A stretch of 64,000 nucleotides of DNA, from NCBI RefSeq assembly GCF_016907555.1, contig NZ_JAFBCE010000001.1:1054001-1118000 (forward strand), written 5' to 3'. Below are positions 1 to 9,904 of this stretch, one piece after another. Numbering within the stretch: the stretch's first letter is position 1; each line of letters begins with the position of its first letter. The notes beneath the pieces were generated by a model. The model saw only the letters and a program-made list of their open reading frames with translations. It did not search any database and was not told the DNA's origin. Source of the stretch: Microbacterium laevaniformans (GTDB lineage: Bacteria > Actinomycetota > Actinomycetes > Actinomycetales > Microbacteriaceae). Made by a program: the position numbers and the translations under genes.

Positions 1-2713
1 CGCGCTCCCGTGCGGCCCGCTGCAGTTCGGCGTCCGCGGCACGCATGGCATCCTGGATGGTGAGTTCGGTAGTGCCGCGCATCATGGTCGCACCGAGGTT
101 GGCGATCGCCTCCTCGTCGTCGCGCGCAACGGTGATCGCGGTGTTCTGGTGGCGTCCCCGAGTGAGTCCGACGTAGAGTCCGGCTGCGTCGACGTCGGGC
201 CCGACCACGGCGGCATCGGTCGTTTCGCCTTGGATGCCGTGCACGGTCGACGCGTACGCGAGTTGCACGTGTTCGAGGGCGTAGTCGAGGCTGACGCGGC
301 GCAGTTCGCCGCTGTCGCTGGTCGCCATGAGCGTGATGCCGTCGTCGCGGATCCCGCGGACGACCCATTGCGCGCGGTTCTCGACCCCGGCGCGGGGGTC
401 GTTGCGGCGGGTCTGCACGGTGTCGCCGACGAGGATGCGCTGCTCCCCCATCCCCAGCGCCAGCACGGTGGGGTCGAGTTCGCCGCTGTCGATGCGGTGC
501 TGCTGGATCGCATCGTTGATCGCATCCGCCTCCCCATTCGTGCCGCACACCAGCGCGACCCGCTTCCCGCGCGCATGCCCGTTCAGGTACGCCGCGACCA
601 TCGCGTTGCGTGCGTCTTCTGTGCTGTGCACGTGGTGCACGTGCCCGCGCTCGAGCATCTCCCGCGCAACACGAAGGGCGTCGTCTTGGTTGCGGGGGTT
701 GCGCAGGCGCAGGCTGAGTGCACCGTAGTCGGGGTCGGTGAACCGGTGCACGGTGTGCAGTTCGACGGATGCTGTCGCGTACCGCACCGCGGAGGCCATC
801 GCCCCGACGTGCCCGACCGGGAGGGCCTGGTGCGGGTCGCCGACCATCGCGACGCCGACGCGCTGTTCGAGGGCGAGGTCGACGAGCGCGGTCGCGGTGT
901 GCAGGTCGACCATGCCGGCCTCGTCGACCACGATCCGATCCCCCCGCCGCAGCACGAACCGCGACGGCCCCGCGTAGACGACCCCGCTCGCGGGGTCTGC
1001 CTCGCCGTACGCGAGTCGTGTCCAGGCCTGGGCGCCGGCGGGGGTGGTGTTCCACCGGTAGCCGTGGTCGGCGAGCAGGGCGTGCAGGCTGGACGCGTCG
1101 GCGCCGACCTCGCGGGACGCGACGGATGCCGCCTTCCGGGTCGGCGCGACCACCAGCATCCGCCGCCCCTGCCCCGCCAGGGCCGCGTACGCGACCCGCA
1201 GCATCGTCGTCTTCCCCGCCCCAGCCGGCCCGGTGATCGCGGCCAGGCCCCCGGTGCCGGCGATCGCCCCCGCGGCCGCGAGTTGCGACGCATCCAGCGT
1301 GTCAAAGCCATCCATGGATGCGGCGGCCCGACGCAGCTCGTCCGGCAGGCGTGAACGGCCCGGGGTGGCCAGGGCATCCAGGCGGCCGGCGAGGCGCACC
1401 TTCAGGCGCATCGTCTCGGTCGCCATGAACGCCTTCACATGCCCGGGAAGGCCGGTCTCCTTCACAAGCCGAACCACCTTCGCGTTCGCGCGACCCGCGA
1501 TCTCCTCGATCGTCGCGGTCAGCTCGCCGCGCGGCGCGACCACACCTGAGCGGGAGAGGGCGCGCACCGCGCCGCCGCGCAGGTCGAACAAGCTGAACCG
1601 GCCGCCCGTGCGGGTGGACCGCTCGTCGGCGTCAATGACCGCCGCCTCCGCGAGCAGATCCAGGTCGAGGGCGGCGATCGGCGTCGCGACTATGCCGATC
1701 GGTGCGCGGTCTCGGGTGAGTCCGGGGTCGAGGGTCGCGAGTTCGTCGCGGATGGTGTCTTCCCAGGACTGCTCGTCCAGGGTGGCGGGCTTGTTCGGGC
1801 GTGACATCGCCCACGCTCTACGGTCGATCTGCATGAGCACCCGGATGCTCGGGTTCGCCCCGTCGTGCTCAGCGGACCATTCTGCGATCAGCGTTGCCCT
1901 GTTGGCTTCGATCTGCGCCGACCGGCGCGAGAACGGCCGCACCACGCCCGCCAGCTCCGCAACCTCACCGTCCTCGCCGAGCGTGAACCCATGCCGGGCG
2001 AGCGCGGCGATCCATTGCGGGTCGGTGTGCGCGGCGAGCTCGCCTTCGGCGTTGATCAGGGTCTGCAGCTTCATCGCCACCCGCGAGTCCACGTTCGACC
2101 ACTTCCCATCCACGCCCTGCACCTTCACGTTCAACCACAAATGCCGGTGCGCATGCGGGTCCAACGCCCGGGAGCGACGGTGCTGCAGCTCGACGACCTC
2201 GACCCGGGCCAGGTCCTCCCGGATGAGACCGGCGTGCCCGCGGCGTGCGTTCAACTCAGCCAGCCAGGTGACCAGGATCCGGTCGCGGAGCCGATCCTGC
2301 AACGCCTCGAACTCCGACGCGAGCTCCGGATGCAGCAACGCCGCGATGCTGAACGACTTCGGATGATTCAGCGTCGCGTCCAACAGCAGATCCGCGTCCG
2401 CACTCAACCGCTGAGTACCACGCTCCTGCCCCGTGACCGGATCATGACCGGTCACCCACACGCGGAGTGCGCCCGCGGACAGATCGTCCGCCGTGATCCT
2501 CCTGTCGGTCACCACGAACCGGGTGACAGACGCGGCGGCTGCATTGCTGTACGCCTCGAGCGCATCGGAGCCGGCGGACGGGTGCAGGTGGGCGTCGCAG
2601 GTGCCGTTCAGCGCATAGTCGATCGCGTGCCCGACCCCACGGGATCCGACACCCCTCTTCCACCGCTCCAACCCTCCACGCACGCCGCCAGAGTACGACC
2701 CTTTTTTACCCAT
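1..2713 (-). CDS. MobF-family (TrwC/TraA-like) conjugative relaxase-helicase, C-terminus beyond window
   Basis: A single minus-strand frame stays open from an ATG at 2713 to the left edge, about 904 residues with no stop seen. Family role: nicks the transfer origin, stays bound to the DNA end and unwinds the strand for conjugation. The N-terminal relaxase part has tyrosines near the start (SYSGG, IDYALNG) and the metal-binding three-histidine motif DPHAHRHLWLN near residue 185. The helicase part follows: Walker A GPAGAGKTTM near residue 490, Walker B VVDEAGMVD near 590, STVHGIQGE and LYVGLTRGRH near 850. An in-frame ATG at 2734 is an alternative start; neither has a clear ribosome site. It marks the left part of the window as an integrative or plasmid-derived element. 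The frame is certain; the exact start is not. Confidence 0.9.
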   Translation of the reverse strand, partial: MGKKGSYSGGVRGGLERWKRGVGSRGVGHAIDYALNGTCDAHLHPSAGSDALEAYSNAAAASVTRFVVTDRRITADDLSAGALRVWVTGHDPVTGQERGTQRLSADADLLLDATLNHPKSFSIAALLHPELASEFEALQDRLRDRILVTWLAELNARRGHAGLIREDLARVEVVELQHRRSRALDPHAHRHLWLNVKVQGVDGKWSNVDSRVAMKLQTLINAEGELAAHTDPQWIAALARHGFTLGEDGEVAELAGVVRPFSRRSAQIEANRATLIAEWSAEHDGANPSIRVLMQIDRRAWAMSRPNKPATLDEQSWEDTIRDELATLDPGLTRDRAPIGIVATPIAALDLDLLAEAAVIDADERSTRTGGRFSLFDLRGGAVRALSRSGVVAPRGELTATIEEIAGRANAKVVRLVKETGLPGHVKAFMATETMRLKVRLAGRLDALATPGRSRLPDELRRAAASMDGFDTLDASQLAAAGAIAGTGGLAAITGPAGAGKTTMLRVAYAALAGQGRRMLVVAPTRKAASVASREVGADASSLHALLADHGYRWNTTPAGAQAWTRLAYGEADPASGVVYAGPSRFVLRRGDRIVVDEAGMVDLHTATALVDLALEQRVGVAMVGDPHQALPVGHVGAMASAVRYATASVELHTVHRFTDPDYGALSLRLRNPRNQDDALRVAREMLERGHVHHVHSTEDARNAMVAAYLNGHARGKRVALVCGTNGEADAINDAIQQHRIDSGELDPTVLALGMGEQRILVGDTVQTRRNDPRAGVENRAQWVVRGIRDDGITLMATSDSGELRRVSLDYALEHVQLAYASTVHGIQGETTDAAVVGPDVDAAGLYVGLTRGRHQNTAITVARDDEEAIANLGATMMRGTTELTIQDAMRAADAELQRAARER

Positions 2714-2749
2714 AGCCAGCACTTTTTTACACATGCAGGTACATGCAGG
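2701..2749. repeat. Paired short direct repeats at the relaxase start
   Basis: CTTTTTTAC occurs at 2701-2709 and 2722-2730, 21 bp apart (two helical turns). ACATGCAGG occurs at 2731-2739 and 2741-2749, 10 bp apart. The block overlaps the relaxase start codons. Such helically phased repeats next to a relaxase gene are typical of an autoregulatory operator or of part of an oriT; which one cannot be decided here. Confidence 0.5.
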
Positions 2750-3489
2750 GGAATGCTTCTCGATGTCGCTCAGGCTGACTCCTTCACCGACTGGTGCCTG
2801 CGTGCATTGCACGGTTGGTTCGTCGGGACGTCTCCGTCGTCGCGGCCTATGGTGGGCAGCCTGGCGGTGGATCCGTGTTCGCGGCGGTCGCCAGCGTGGG
2901 GGCCGTCGGAGCTCGTGCGGGGCCGGTCCTCGAGGTGTGTCGCGCCACTTTCGTCGTCGGGCTTCAGCCGCGGGTCGCAAGAGGCGCACCGTCATCGGGC
3001 ATGTCCCCGAGCCTGCCAACGGCGACTCGCCCCACCCGTCCCGAATAGCACTCATCGGAATTCTGACCGACGCTGTACGCGTCGCGCGGGACGCTCATTG
3101 AATCGAGGCGCGCGATCACGTCCACAGAAGGAAACTGCCCGACTCGCCAGGAGACCACTCTGCACACTAAAAGAGGATCGCGGCTGGGGCGACAATCGGG
3201 TACGTGTCGCCAATCGCCCGTGCCCGGCATCTCGTTCACCCTCGAGGCGCTCGCTGAGGGACCGCTAAGTGAAGCGACATCGCAAGGGGGAACTGTCGGA
3301 TAAGGATCCGATCCGGTGCCGTGACGGAGACCCGGGCCGCCGTGTTTCGCGCGTAGGGTCTATACCGCCAGCGATCGACGCTACGGGTGTTGGCCGTCAT
3401 CGGCGGGCGCACCGTTGTGCCTACGATGTCCCGACTAACTTGAACGGGATGACCGCATCGTCGGCTCCCGCCTGGATGGGAGGATCCCG
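2750..3489. other. Non-coding stretch between relaxase and DUF2218 gene
   Basis: About 740 bp with no reading frame that looks like a real protein; the short open frames are Arg-rich, as expected for shadow frames in GC-rich DNA. Position, divergent from a relaxase, makes it a plausible home for oriT and for promoters of both flanking genes, but I found no convincing long inverted repeat. Confidence 0.4.
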
Positions 3490-4299
3490 ATGCTCTTCGC
3501 CGAAGCGCACATCCCGACGGACCGCGCCAGCCGGTACCTTGTCCAGCTATGCCGTCACCTCGGACAGATGCGCGGAATGCCGCACGGGTCACTGGCCAGC
3601 CACGGCGGTCAGATGCCGCCGGCCGTTCAGGAAGTGGACTGGTCGGAGACCGCCGGCACCATCCGCTTCGACCGGGGCACCTGCACCCTCTGGGCCACGA
3701 GCGACATGCTGACTGTCCGCATTCAGGCGGAGGACGCGGATGCCCTCGGGCGACTCCGGTCAGGTATCGGCCGACGGGTGGAAACGATCGGCCGGCGCGA
3801 TCGCCTCAAGGTCGATTGGGCGCCGTCCAGCGAAGAGCCCCACCCCAGAGTCGACACCCATGGCGACGATTCCGGCGCATTGCCGGCGGGGCCCGCAGCC
3901 TCCGAGCGGGCACGGCAGTCGCCCCGCAAGACGCCTCTCCTGGTTCTGGCCGCTATCGCCGCGGCGGCGGTCATCGTCCATCTCGGCCTCCTGGGTGCGT
4001 CGGTCGTCGCGTCCGCGTGGGCCCGTTGGGGCGCCGCCGCCCTCGCCGTGATCATTCTCGGGACGATCGTCGCAGTCGGGCTGCACGTCACGGTCGGCGG
4101 GGTCGCGTTCCGCCACCGCGGAAAGATCGGCCACTGGGCCCGCGGTCACGGCGTTGCGATGGAGAATCCGCGACACCGCCCGACAGATCCGAATGACCGC
4201 AGACCGCAGGGTCAGTGCGAGGCGGCGTGGGGCTGGGGGTGCCCGTACCGGTGCGGATCTGCGTCGAAGGTCTCCGCGCAGCTGAGCGAGCAGAAATAG
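3490..4299 (+). CDS. DUF2218-domain protein with C-terminal membrane segments; tail probably a scar
   Basis: 269 residues; GGGAGG lies six bases before the ATG. Residues 5-115 resemble the DUF2218 family (AHIPTDRASRYLVQLCRHLG, then FDRGTCTLWATSDMLTVRIQAEDADAL, then IGRRDRLKVDW), a small domain of unknown function often found near metal or iron genes in actinobacteria. After a Pro/Ser-rich linker come two hydrophobic stretches, about residues 156-177 and 182-204, so the protein is probably membrane-anchored. The last 30 or so residues are read from DNA that is the antisense of a YHS-domain gene fragment, so the original C-terminus was probably lost in a rearrangement. Function unknown. Confidence 0.65.
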   Translation: MLFAEAHIPTDRASRYLVQLCRHLGQMRGMPHGSLASHGGQMPPAVQEVDWSETAGTIRFDRGTCTLWATSDMLTVRIQAEDADALGRLRSGIGRRVETIGRRDRLKVDWAPSSEEPHPRVDTHGDDSGALPAGPAASERARQSPRKTPLLVLAAIAAAAVIVHLGLLGASVVASAWARWGAAALAVIILGTIVAVGLHVTVGGVAFRHRGKIGHWARGHGVAMENPRHRPTDPNDRRPQGQCEAAWGWGCPYRCGSASKVSAQLSEQK

Positions 4300-4524
4300 A
4301 ACGTGACGCCGTCGTGGACGCGGGTCGCCGCGGCCTTGGCGGGATCGATCTTCATGCCGCAGACGGGGTCGATGACCATCTCGACGGCCGGCTGGGCGAG
4401 GGCGGGGGATCGTTGATGCCGTCGCCGACCATGCCGACGACCTTGCCTTCGGCCTGCAGCCGCCCGACCGCGTCGGCCTTGTGCTCGGGGAGCACCTCGG
4501 CAACGACCATGCGGACTCCGACCC
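4212..4524 (-). pseudogene. Remnant of a copper P-type ATPase with YHS tail (frameshifted, internally deleted)
   Basis: On the minus strand the DNA encodes a stretch matching the ATP-hinge region of the intact ATPase at 18883-21633 ([14 protein letters not shown], then GMVGDGIND). One G is missing after the GIND codons, shifting the frame. After ALAQ it jumps to [18 protein letters not shown] and runs to the end of a YHS domain ([12 protein letters not shown]). All C-terminal membrane helices are missing. The YHS part (4212 to about 4380) is almost identical in DNA to 21465-21633 but in opposite orientation. It is a recombination or deletion scar of a second CopA-YHS gene and is not expected to be functional. 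Confidence 0.8.
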
Positions 4525-4555
4525 GCGCAGGATCTTCTCCACGTTCGCGTGCACA

Positions 4556-4572
4556 ATACCCCTAAGGGGTAT
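4556..4572. promoter_or_regulatory. Putative CsoR operator 1
   Basis: Palindrome ATACCCCTAAGGGGTAT. The GTATACCCC...GGGGTATAC type of site is what copper sensor CsoR binds. It lies about 100 bp upstream of the DUF6153/DUF305/ATPase/oxidase/lgt unit and matches two other sites in this window, one of them directly before csoR itself. Confidence 0.8.
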
Positions 4573-4673
4573 ACGCTGGGAAGCGCTGGAAGACTGCCGG
4601 GCGACGCACTCTCGTTCGTCGCCGAGACCGCAGGAGTTTTCCGGGCGTTAGCCTTGGATTGAGGAGGCGGGCG

Positions 4674-5102
4674 ATGGAGGCGATCAGGGCGCTGGCAGGC
4701 GTCCGCTCGCGCGCGCATCGTCTCTTCCTGACGGCGGGCGCGGCCCTCGTGCTGATCGCGGCCCTCATGGCCATGCACACTTTCGCGGGTGACCACTCCG
4801 AGTCGCCCGTGCCGTCGGCAGCATCCGCGAGCGTATTCGATGCTGGCGGGGTGTCGGCGGCTGGAGTTGCGGCAGCCGCCAGCGACGATTCGATGCCAGG
4901 TGAAGCGCCCGAGCATTCGATGTTCGTTGCGGCATGCGTGCTCGCGCTGCTCGCGGCGGACATCGTCGTCCTGGCGCCCGCGCCACTCGCTCGTCTGCGC
5001 GTCACTCTGCTCGATGCGTACGGACCGGGCCTGTTGCTCGGTGCCGCTCTCTTGCGTCCAGCTCCACCGCCCTTGTCGTTGCTGTCGGTCAGTCGGACCT
5101 GA
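4674..5102 (+). CDS. Small DUF6153-like membrane protein
   Basis: 142 residues from an ATG preceded by GAGGAGG (4661-4667), which decides this start over an upstream TTG. There are two hydrophobic segments, about residues 17-35 and 82-100, separated by an Ala/Ser-rich probably extracytoplasmic loop with acidic residues and several Met (DDSMPGEAPEHSMF). Layout and position just before a DUF305 gene resemble the DUF6153 family of actinobacterial metal islands; no biochemical role is known. First gene behind CsoR operator 1, so probably copper-induced. Confidence 0.6.
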   Translation: MEAIRALAGVRSRAHRLFLTAGAALVLIAALMAMHTFAGDHSESPVPSAASASVFDAGGVSAAGVAAAASDDSMPGEAPEHSMFVAACVLALLAADIVVLAPAPLARLRVTLLDAYGPGLLLGAALLRPAPPPLSLLSVSRT

Positions 5103-5201
5103 TTGGCGATTTTCCCGGTGTTTGTGACCGGGAGAACGCTTCCGCCCTGCCCGGGCGGTGATCAGAGACCGATTCGACTCGACCGACAAGGACAAACCCA
5201 C

Positions 5202-5819
5202 ATGCGTTTCCGCGCTATTGCTGTCGCCGCTGGCGCGGCATCCATGGCCCTCGCTGCTTCTCTCGCACTCGCCGGCTGCGCCCCGACTGACGGCTCCACG
5301 TCGGGCATGGATTCCGACATGATGAACTCCACCCCAGAGGCTTCCGCGGAGTTCAACGCCGTCGACGAGATGTTCGTCACGATGATGATCCCCCACCACG
5401 AGCAGGCCATCGAGATGGCCGACGCGCTACTCGCGAAGGAGGACATCGATGATCGCGTCGTCACTCTCGCCGAGCAGATCGAGGCCGCGCAGGCGCCTGA
5501 GATCGAAACCATGAAGGGGTGGCTCGAGGACTGGGGGATCCCCGTCGACGACTCCATGTCGGACTCGATGGAGGGAATGGACCACGGCGACGGGATGATG
5601 GGCGCCGCCGACATGGACGAACTCGAGGCCGCGACCGGTGCCGACGCGACGCGCCTGTTTCTGGAAGGCATGATCGTGCACCACGAAGGCGCATTGCACA
5701 TGGCCGAAGTCGTCCTCGACGGCGGGCAGAATCCCGACGTGGCCGCACTCGCTCAGCAGATCGTCGACGGGCAGACTGCCGAGATCTCGCAGATGAAGCA
5801 GATCCTCGAGTCCCTCTGA
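5202..5819 (+). CDS. DUF305 lipoprotein, His/Met-rich, probable extracytoplasmic copper binder
   Basis: 205 residues. The start at 5202 is chosen because it gives a clean signal peptide ending in a lipobox (LALAGC, Cys at about residue 25). Two repeats of the DUF305 core are visible: [13 protein letters not shown] and [15 protein letters not shown], joined by a Met/Asp/His-rich stretch ([15 protein letters not shown]). The family is ferritin-like in fold and common in copper and silver resistance loci; metal binding by the HH motifs is inference. As a lipoprotein it would be a client of the lgt encoded downstream. Same transcription direction as its neighbours, behind CsoR operator 1. Confidence 0.85.
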   Translation: MRFRAIAVAAGAASMALAASLALAGCAPTDGSTSGMDSDMMNSTPEASAEFNAVDEMFVTMMIPHHEQAIEMADALLAKEDIDDRVVTLAEQIEAAQAPEIETMKGWLEDWGIPVDDSMSDSMEGMDHGDGMMGAADMDELEAATGADATRLFLEGMIVHHEGALHMAEVVLDGGQNPDVAALAQQIVDGQTAEISQMKQILESL

Positions 5820-5853
5820 TTCGCGGCGATCCGTCTTTGAATGTGAGGTCCAC

Positions 5854-8295
5854 ATGAGCGAACTGACCACCATCGTCCTCGAAGTAGCGGGTGTGCACGG
5901 GGCATCCTCGAAGTCGGTCGTCGAGTCCGTGCTGACCCGTCGACCCGGTGTGATCTCGGTGGACGCAAATCCGGCCGCGCAGACCGCGAACGTCACCTAC
6001 GACCCGGGGGTCACCACGATCGCGCAGCTGCGAGAGTGGGTGATCGAGTGTGGATACCACTGCGCCGGGGTGTCAGTGCCAGAACACATCTGCGATCCGA
6101 GCCACGAGCCCCAGGAGCACTCGGCCCACCAGCCCGTGTCGCAGGGGTTCCCGGCCCACGATCACGGGCCCCACGATCATGCGGCTCACGATCACTCCGC
6201 GGGACCGGGCGTGCATGCCGAGCATGCGGCCCGCGCCCGCGATCCGCAGGATGTGATGGGGCACGGCGGGCACGGCGCGGGCATGTCTATGGAAGAGATG
6301 ATCCGCGACATGCGCAACCGCTTCCTGGTGGCGCTGATCCTTTCGATCCCGATCACGCTGTGGTCGCCGATCGGCCGCGAAGTGCTCGGGTTCGAGGTGC
6401 CGGCGCCGTTCGGGCTTCGCGACGATGTGTTCGCACTGATCCTGTCGCTGCCGGTCATCTTCTACTCGGCGTGGATCTTCTTCGATGGGGCCTGGCGAGC
6501 GCTGCGTGCCCGCACCCTCGACATGATGGTGCTTGTCGCGGTCGGCGTCGGTGCCGGCTGGCTGTACAGCGTGGTCGTGACCCTCACCGGGGGTGGGGAG
6601 GTGTTCTACGAAGCCGCGACGGTGCTGGCCACCTTCGTGCTGCTCGGGCACTGGGTGGAGATGCGGGCCCGCGGCGGGGCGAACGAGGCGATCCGGAGCC
6701 TCCTCGAACTCGCCCCGGCACGTGCTGTCGTCATCCGTGATGGGCGAGAGTTCGAGATCCCCACTGCCGACGTCGTTCCGGGCGACCTGATGCTCGTGCG
6801 CCCGGGAGCCAAGGTCCCAACCGACGGGGAGGTCGAAGACGGCACGTCAGAGATCGACGAGTCGATGGTCACCGGCGAGTCGATGCCGGTCGAGAAGGTC
6901 CCCGGCTCAGCGGTGATCGGTGCGACTGTGAACACCGTCGGCTCCCTCCGGGTGCGTGCCACCAGGGTCGGCTCCGAGACGGCGCTCGCCCAGATCGTCG
7001 CTCTTGTGCAGGAAGCGCAGAACTCGAAGGCGCCTGGTCAACGGCTCGCCGACCGGGCTGCATTCTGGCTTGTGCTCGTCGCTCTAATCGGCGGGACTCT
7101 CACATTCGCGGCGTGGTGGGCCGCGGGCGCCGCAGTCGCGGTGACGATCCAGTTCGCGATCACGGTTGTCGTGATCACGTGCCCGGATGCGCTCGGGCTT
7201 GCAACCCCCACCGCGATCATGGTCGGCACCGGTCTGGGCGCCAAGCGGGGTGTCCTGTTCAAGAACGCAACCGGTATTGAGAGCGCCGCGCACATCGACA
7301 CCGTGGTCCTGGACAAGACCGGGACGCTCACCAAGGGCGAACCCGAGGTCACCGACTACCTGCCCGTCGGGATGGACGACCTCGAGCTGCTTTCGCTCGC
7401 CGCGGCCGCAGAGCGCGAGTCCGAGCATCCGCTCGCGAAGGCGATCGTCGCGTACGCGGATGCTCGCCCGATTCCGCGTCGAACGGCGACCATGTTCCGG
7501 AACGTGACCGGCCAGGGTGCGTTGGCGACCGTCGACGGGCGGCAGGTCGTCCTGGGGAACGCCCGCCTGCTGGCCGCCCAGGGCATCGACATCGGCCCGG
7601 TCGCCGCTGCTCACCAGTCGCTTGCGGAAGGCGGGCGCACCGCGATTCTGCTCGCCGTCGACGGGATGGTCGCGGGTGTCATCGCGTTGGCCGACGCCCC
7701 CCGCGAGACCGCGAGAGCGGCGATCCAGGCCCTCCATGAACAAGGCGTGGAGGTCGTGATGCTGACCGGCGACAATCAGCCGACCTCGGAACGGATCGGC
7801 GCGCTGCTCGGGATCGACCGTGTGATCGCCGAGGTGCTCCCCGAGGACAAGGCCGCCAAGATCGCCGAGCTGCAGCAGTCGGGGAGGAAGGTGGCGATGG
7901 TCGGCGACGGCGTCAACGACGCACCCGCCCTCGCGCGCGCCGACCTCGGCATCGCGATCGGCGCCGGAACCGATGTCGCCATCGAGACGGCGGATGTGGT
8001 GCTCATGCGCTCCGATCCGCTCGATGTGGCGATCGCCCTGCGGATCGGAAAGGGGACTCTGCGAAAGATGCGGCAGAACCTGGGCTGGGCCGTCGGATAC
8101 AACGCGATCGCCCTGCCGATCGCAGCGGGTCTGTTCTACCCGGCGTTCGGCATCATGCTCACCCCCGAAATCGCAGCGATCACGATGTCCGGATCCAGTG
8201 TCATCGTCGCCGTCAACGCCCTCCTTTTGAAGCGACTGCGTCTGCCCGCGCAGCCCACCACCGCACCGATCAACGGAAGGCAGCACCAGAAATGA
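5854..8295 (+). CDS. P1B-type heavy-metal ATPase with CPD motif and His-rich N-terminus (CopB-like)
   Basis: 813 residues. Residues 1-75 have the HMA fold pattern but the metal-binding CxxC is replaced by GVHGASSKS. Residues 82-150 are very His-rich ([21 protein letters not shown]), as in CopB-type pumps. The catalytic core is complete: TGES at 340, DKTGT with phosphorylated Asp at 487, GDGVND at 684. The transmembrane metal motif reads CPD (443-445), not CPC or CPH. Probably exports copper or silver from the cytoplasm; the exact ion is uncertain because of the motif. Its stop overlaps the next start by 4 bp (ATGA), so it is translationally coupled to the multicopper oxidase. Confidence 0.9.
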   Translation: MSELTTIVLEVAGVHGASSKSVVESVLTRRPGVISVDANPAAQTANVTYDPGVTTIAQLREWVIECGYHCAGVSVPEHICDPSHEPQEHSAHQPVSQGFPAHDHGPHDHAAHDHSAGPGVHAEHAARARDPQDVMGHGGHGAGMSMEEMIRDMRNRFLVALILSIPITLWSPIGREVLGFEVPAPFGLRDDVFALILSLPVIFYSAWIFFDGAWRALRARTLDMMVLVAVGVGAGWLYSVVVTLTGGGEVFYEAATVLATFVLLGHWVEMRARGGANEAIRSLLELAPARAVVIRDGREFEIPTADVVPGDLMLVRPGAKVPTDGEVEDGTSEIDESMVTGESMPVEKVPGSAVIGATVNTVGSLRVRATRVGSETALAQIVALVQEAQNSKAPGQRLADRAAFWLVLVALIGGTLTFAAWWAAGAAVAVTIQFAITVVVITCPDALGLATPTAIMVGTGLGAKRGVLFKNATGIESAAHIDTVVLDKTGTLTKGEPEVTDYLPVGMDDLELLSLAAAAERESEHPLAKAIVAYADARPIPRRTATMFRNVTGQGALATVDGRQVVLGNARLLAAQGIDIGPVAAAHQSLAEGGRTAILLAVDGMVAGVIALADAPRETARAAIQALHEQGVEVVMLTGDNQPTSERIGALLGIDRVIAEVLPEDKAAKIAELQQSGRKVAMVGDGVNDAPALARADLGIAIGAGTDVAIETADVVLMRSDPLDVAIALRIGKGTLRKMRQNLGWAVGYNAIALPIAAGLFYPAFGIMLTPEIAAITMSGSSVIVAVNALLLKRLRLPAQPTTAPINGRQHQK

Positions 8296-9812
8296 GTCCC
8301 GTCACACGCCTGTCGACTGTCGGTGTCAGCCGCCGCACCTTCCTCGCACTCGGTGTCGGGACGGTGACCGCTGTGGCACTCGCGTCGTGCGCCTCGCCCG
8401 ACGCGACCTGGGTCCTTCCGGACGGCAGGCAGGTCAGCCGCACCGAACGGCGCCGCGGCGGAACGGGGCGGGTCACCACGGCCACGGTCACCGCCGCCGC
8501 CACCAGCCTCGATCTCGCCGGGAAGCCGGCGTCCACGTGGGCGTTCGGGAGCGTGCCGGCTCCGGTGATCCGGCTCGGCGCCGGCGACACGCTGAAGGCC
8601 ACGGTCCACAATGAGCTACCCGACGACACCTCAGTCCATTGGCACGGACTCGCCCTGCGCAACGACATGGACGGCGTCGCCCCCGTGACGCAGCCGCCCA
8701 TCGCCTCCGGCGCGGCCTTCGAATACGAGTTCATCGCCCCCGACCCCGGCACCTATTGGTTCCACCCCCATGTCGGCGTCCAGCTGGACCGCGGCCTGTA
8801 TGGCGCGCTCATCGTCGAAGACCCCGCGGAACCGCTCGCGTACGACGACGAATGGGTCGTCATCCTTGACGACTGGCTCGACGGCGTCACCGCGACTCCG
8901 GATGACGTCCTCACGGAACTGTCCCGCGGGATGGGCGGGATGGATGGCATGGACGGGATGTTCATGCGCATGGGCAACACGCTCATGGGCGCCACGTCCG
9001 ATGCTCTGGGCGGCGACGCGGGTGACGTCTACTACCCGCACTACCTCATCAACGGCAAGCCCGTCGCGGACCCTGCGCAGTTCGTCGGAACTCCGGGCCA
9101 GCGGGTGCGCATCCGTCTCATCAACGCCGGCAGCGACACTGCGTTCCGCGTCGCGATCGGCGGCCACACGCTCACCGTCACCCACACCGACGGGTTCCCT
9201 GTGGATCCGGTCGAGTTCGACAGCGTCCTGATGGGAATGGGGGAACGGTACGACGTGCTGGTGACTCTCGGCGACGGCGCGTTCCCTCTCGTCGCTCAAG
9301 CCGAGGGCAAGAGGGACCGCGGCTTCGCGATCGTCCGCACCGCCGAAGCTGCTGCGCCGACCCCCGACGCGGACATCCCCGAGCTGTCCAGTTAGCGCCT
9401 CGCGACCGCGGGCGCTCTCACCGCCTCAGAGCGGGTCGCGCTGCCTTCGCGGTCGCCCGATCGCGAGGTATCGATCACGCTCACCGGGGGCATGGCCGCA
9501 TACGACTGGGGGATCGACGGGCGTCGGTTCGATATGGCTGAACCGTTGGCGGGTGCGCACGCGATCCGCGAGGGCGAGCGGGTGCGGTTCCGGATCACCA
9601 ACGACACCACGATGTGGCACCCGTTCCATCTGCACGGGCATACCTATCAGCATCCGGATGGCGGCCCGAGGAAGGACACCTCGATCATCCTGCCCAAGCA
9701 GACCCTCGCGGTGGACTTCGACGCCGACAACCCCGGGCTGTGGGTCGCGCATTGCCACAACATCTACCACGCCGAATCGGGCATGACGACCGTCCTCGGC
9801 TATCAGCGATAA
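8292..9812 (+). pseudogene. Multicopper oxidase, interrupted by an in-frame amber codon at 9393-9395
   Basis: The frame encodes a typical oxidase of about 506 residues except for one TAG after ...PELSS. The same frame continues directly (RLATAGALTASERVAL...) to 9812, so no frameshift is involved. N-terminus: Tat motif SRRTFLAL followed by a lipobox (ALASC). Copper ligands before the stop: HWHG near residue 117 and HPH near 157. Ligands after the stop: HPFHLHGH and HCHNIYHAESGM, which supply the type 1 site and half of the trinuclear cluster. The truncated product could not be an active oxidase. Family role: oxidises Cu(I) outside the membrane. Alternatives are a sequencing error, rare readthrough, or reinitiation at 9492. 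Confidence 0.85.
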
Positions 9813-9904
9813 CCGACGCGCACACGATTAACGCGCCGACGAGCGGTCGATCGACCGCGTATGTCGTTGCCCGCACCCGACGCGCCCTCTCTTGAAGGAT
9901 CAGC

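Noticed and set aside
149-3268. Long plus-strand open frames over the relaxase gene
   Set aside because: They are antisense to a minus-strand frame with complete relaxase and helicase motifs; their own sequence is Arg/Pro-rich without any domain.
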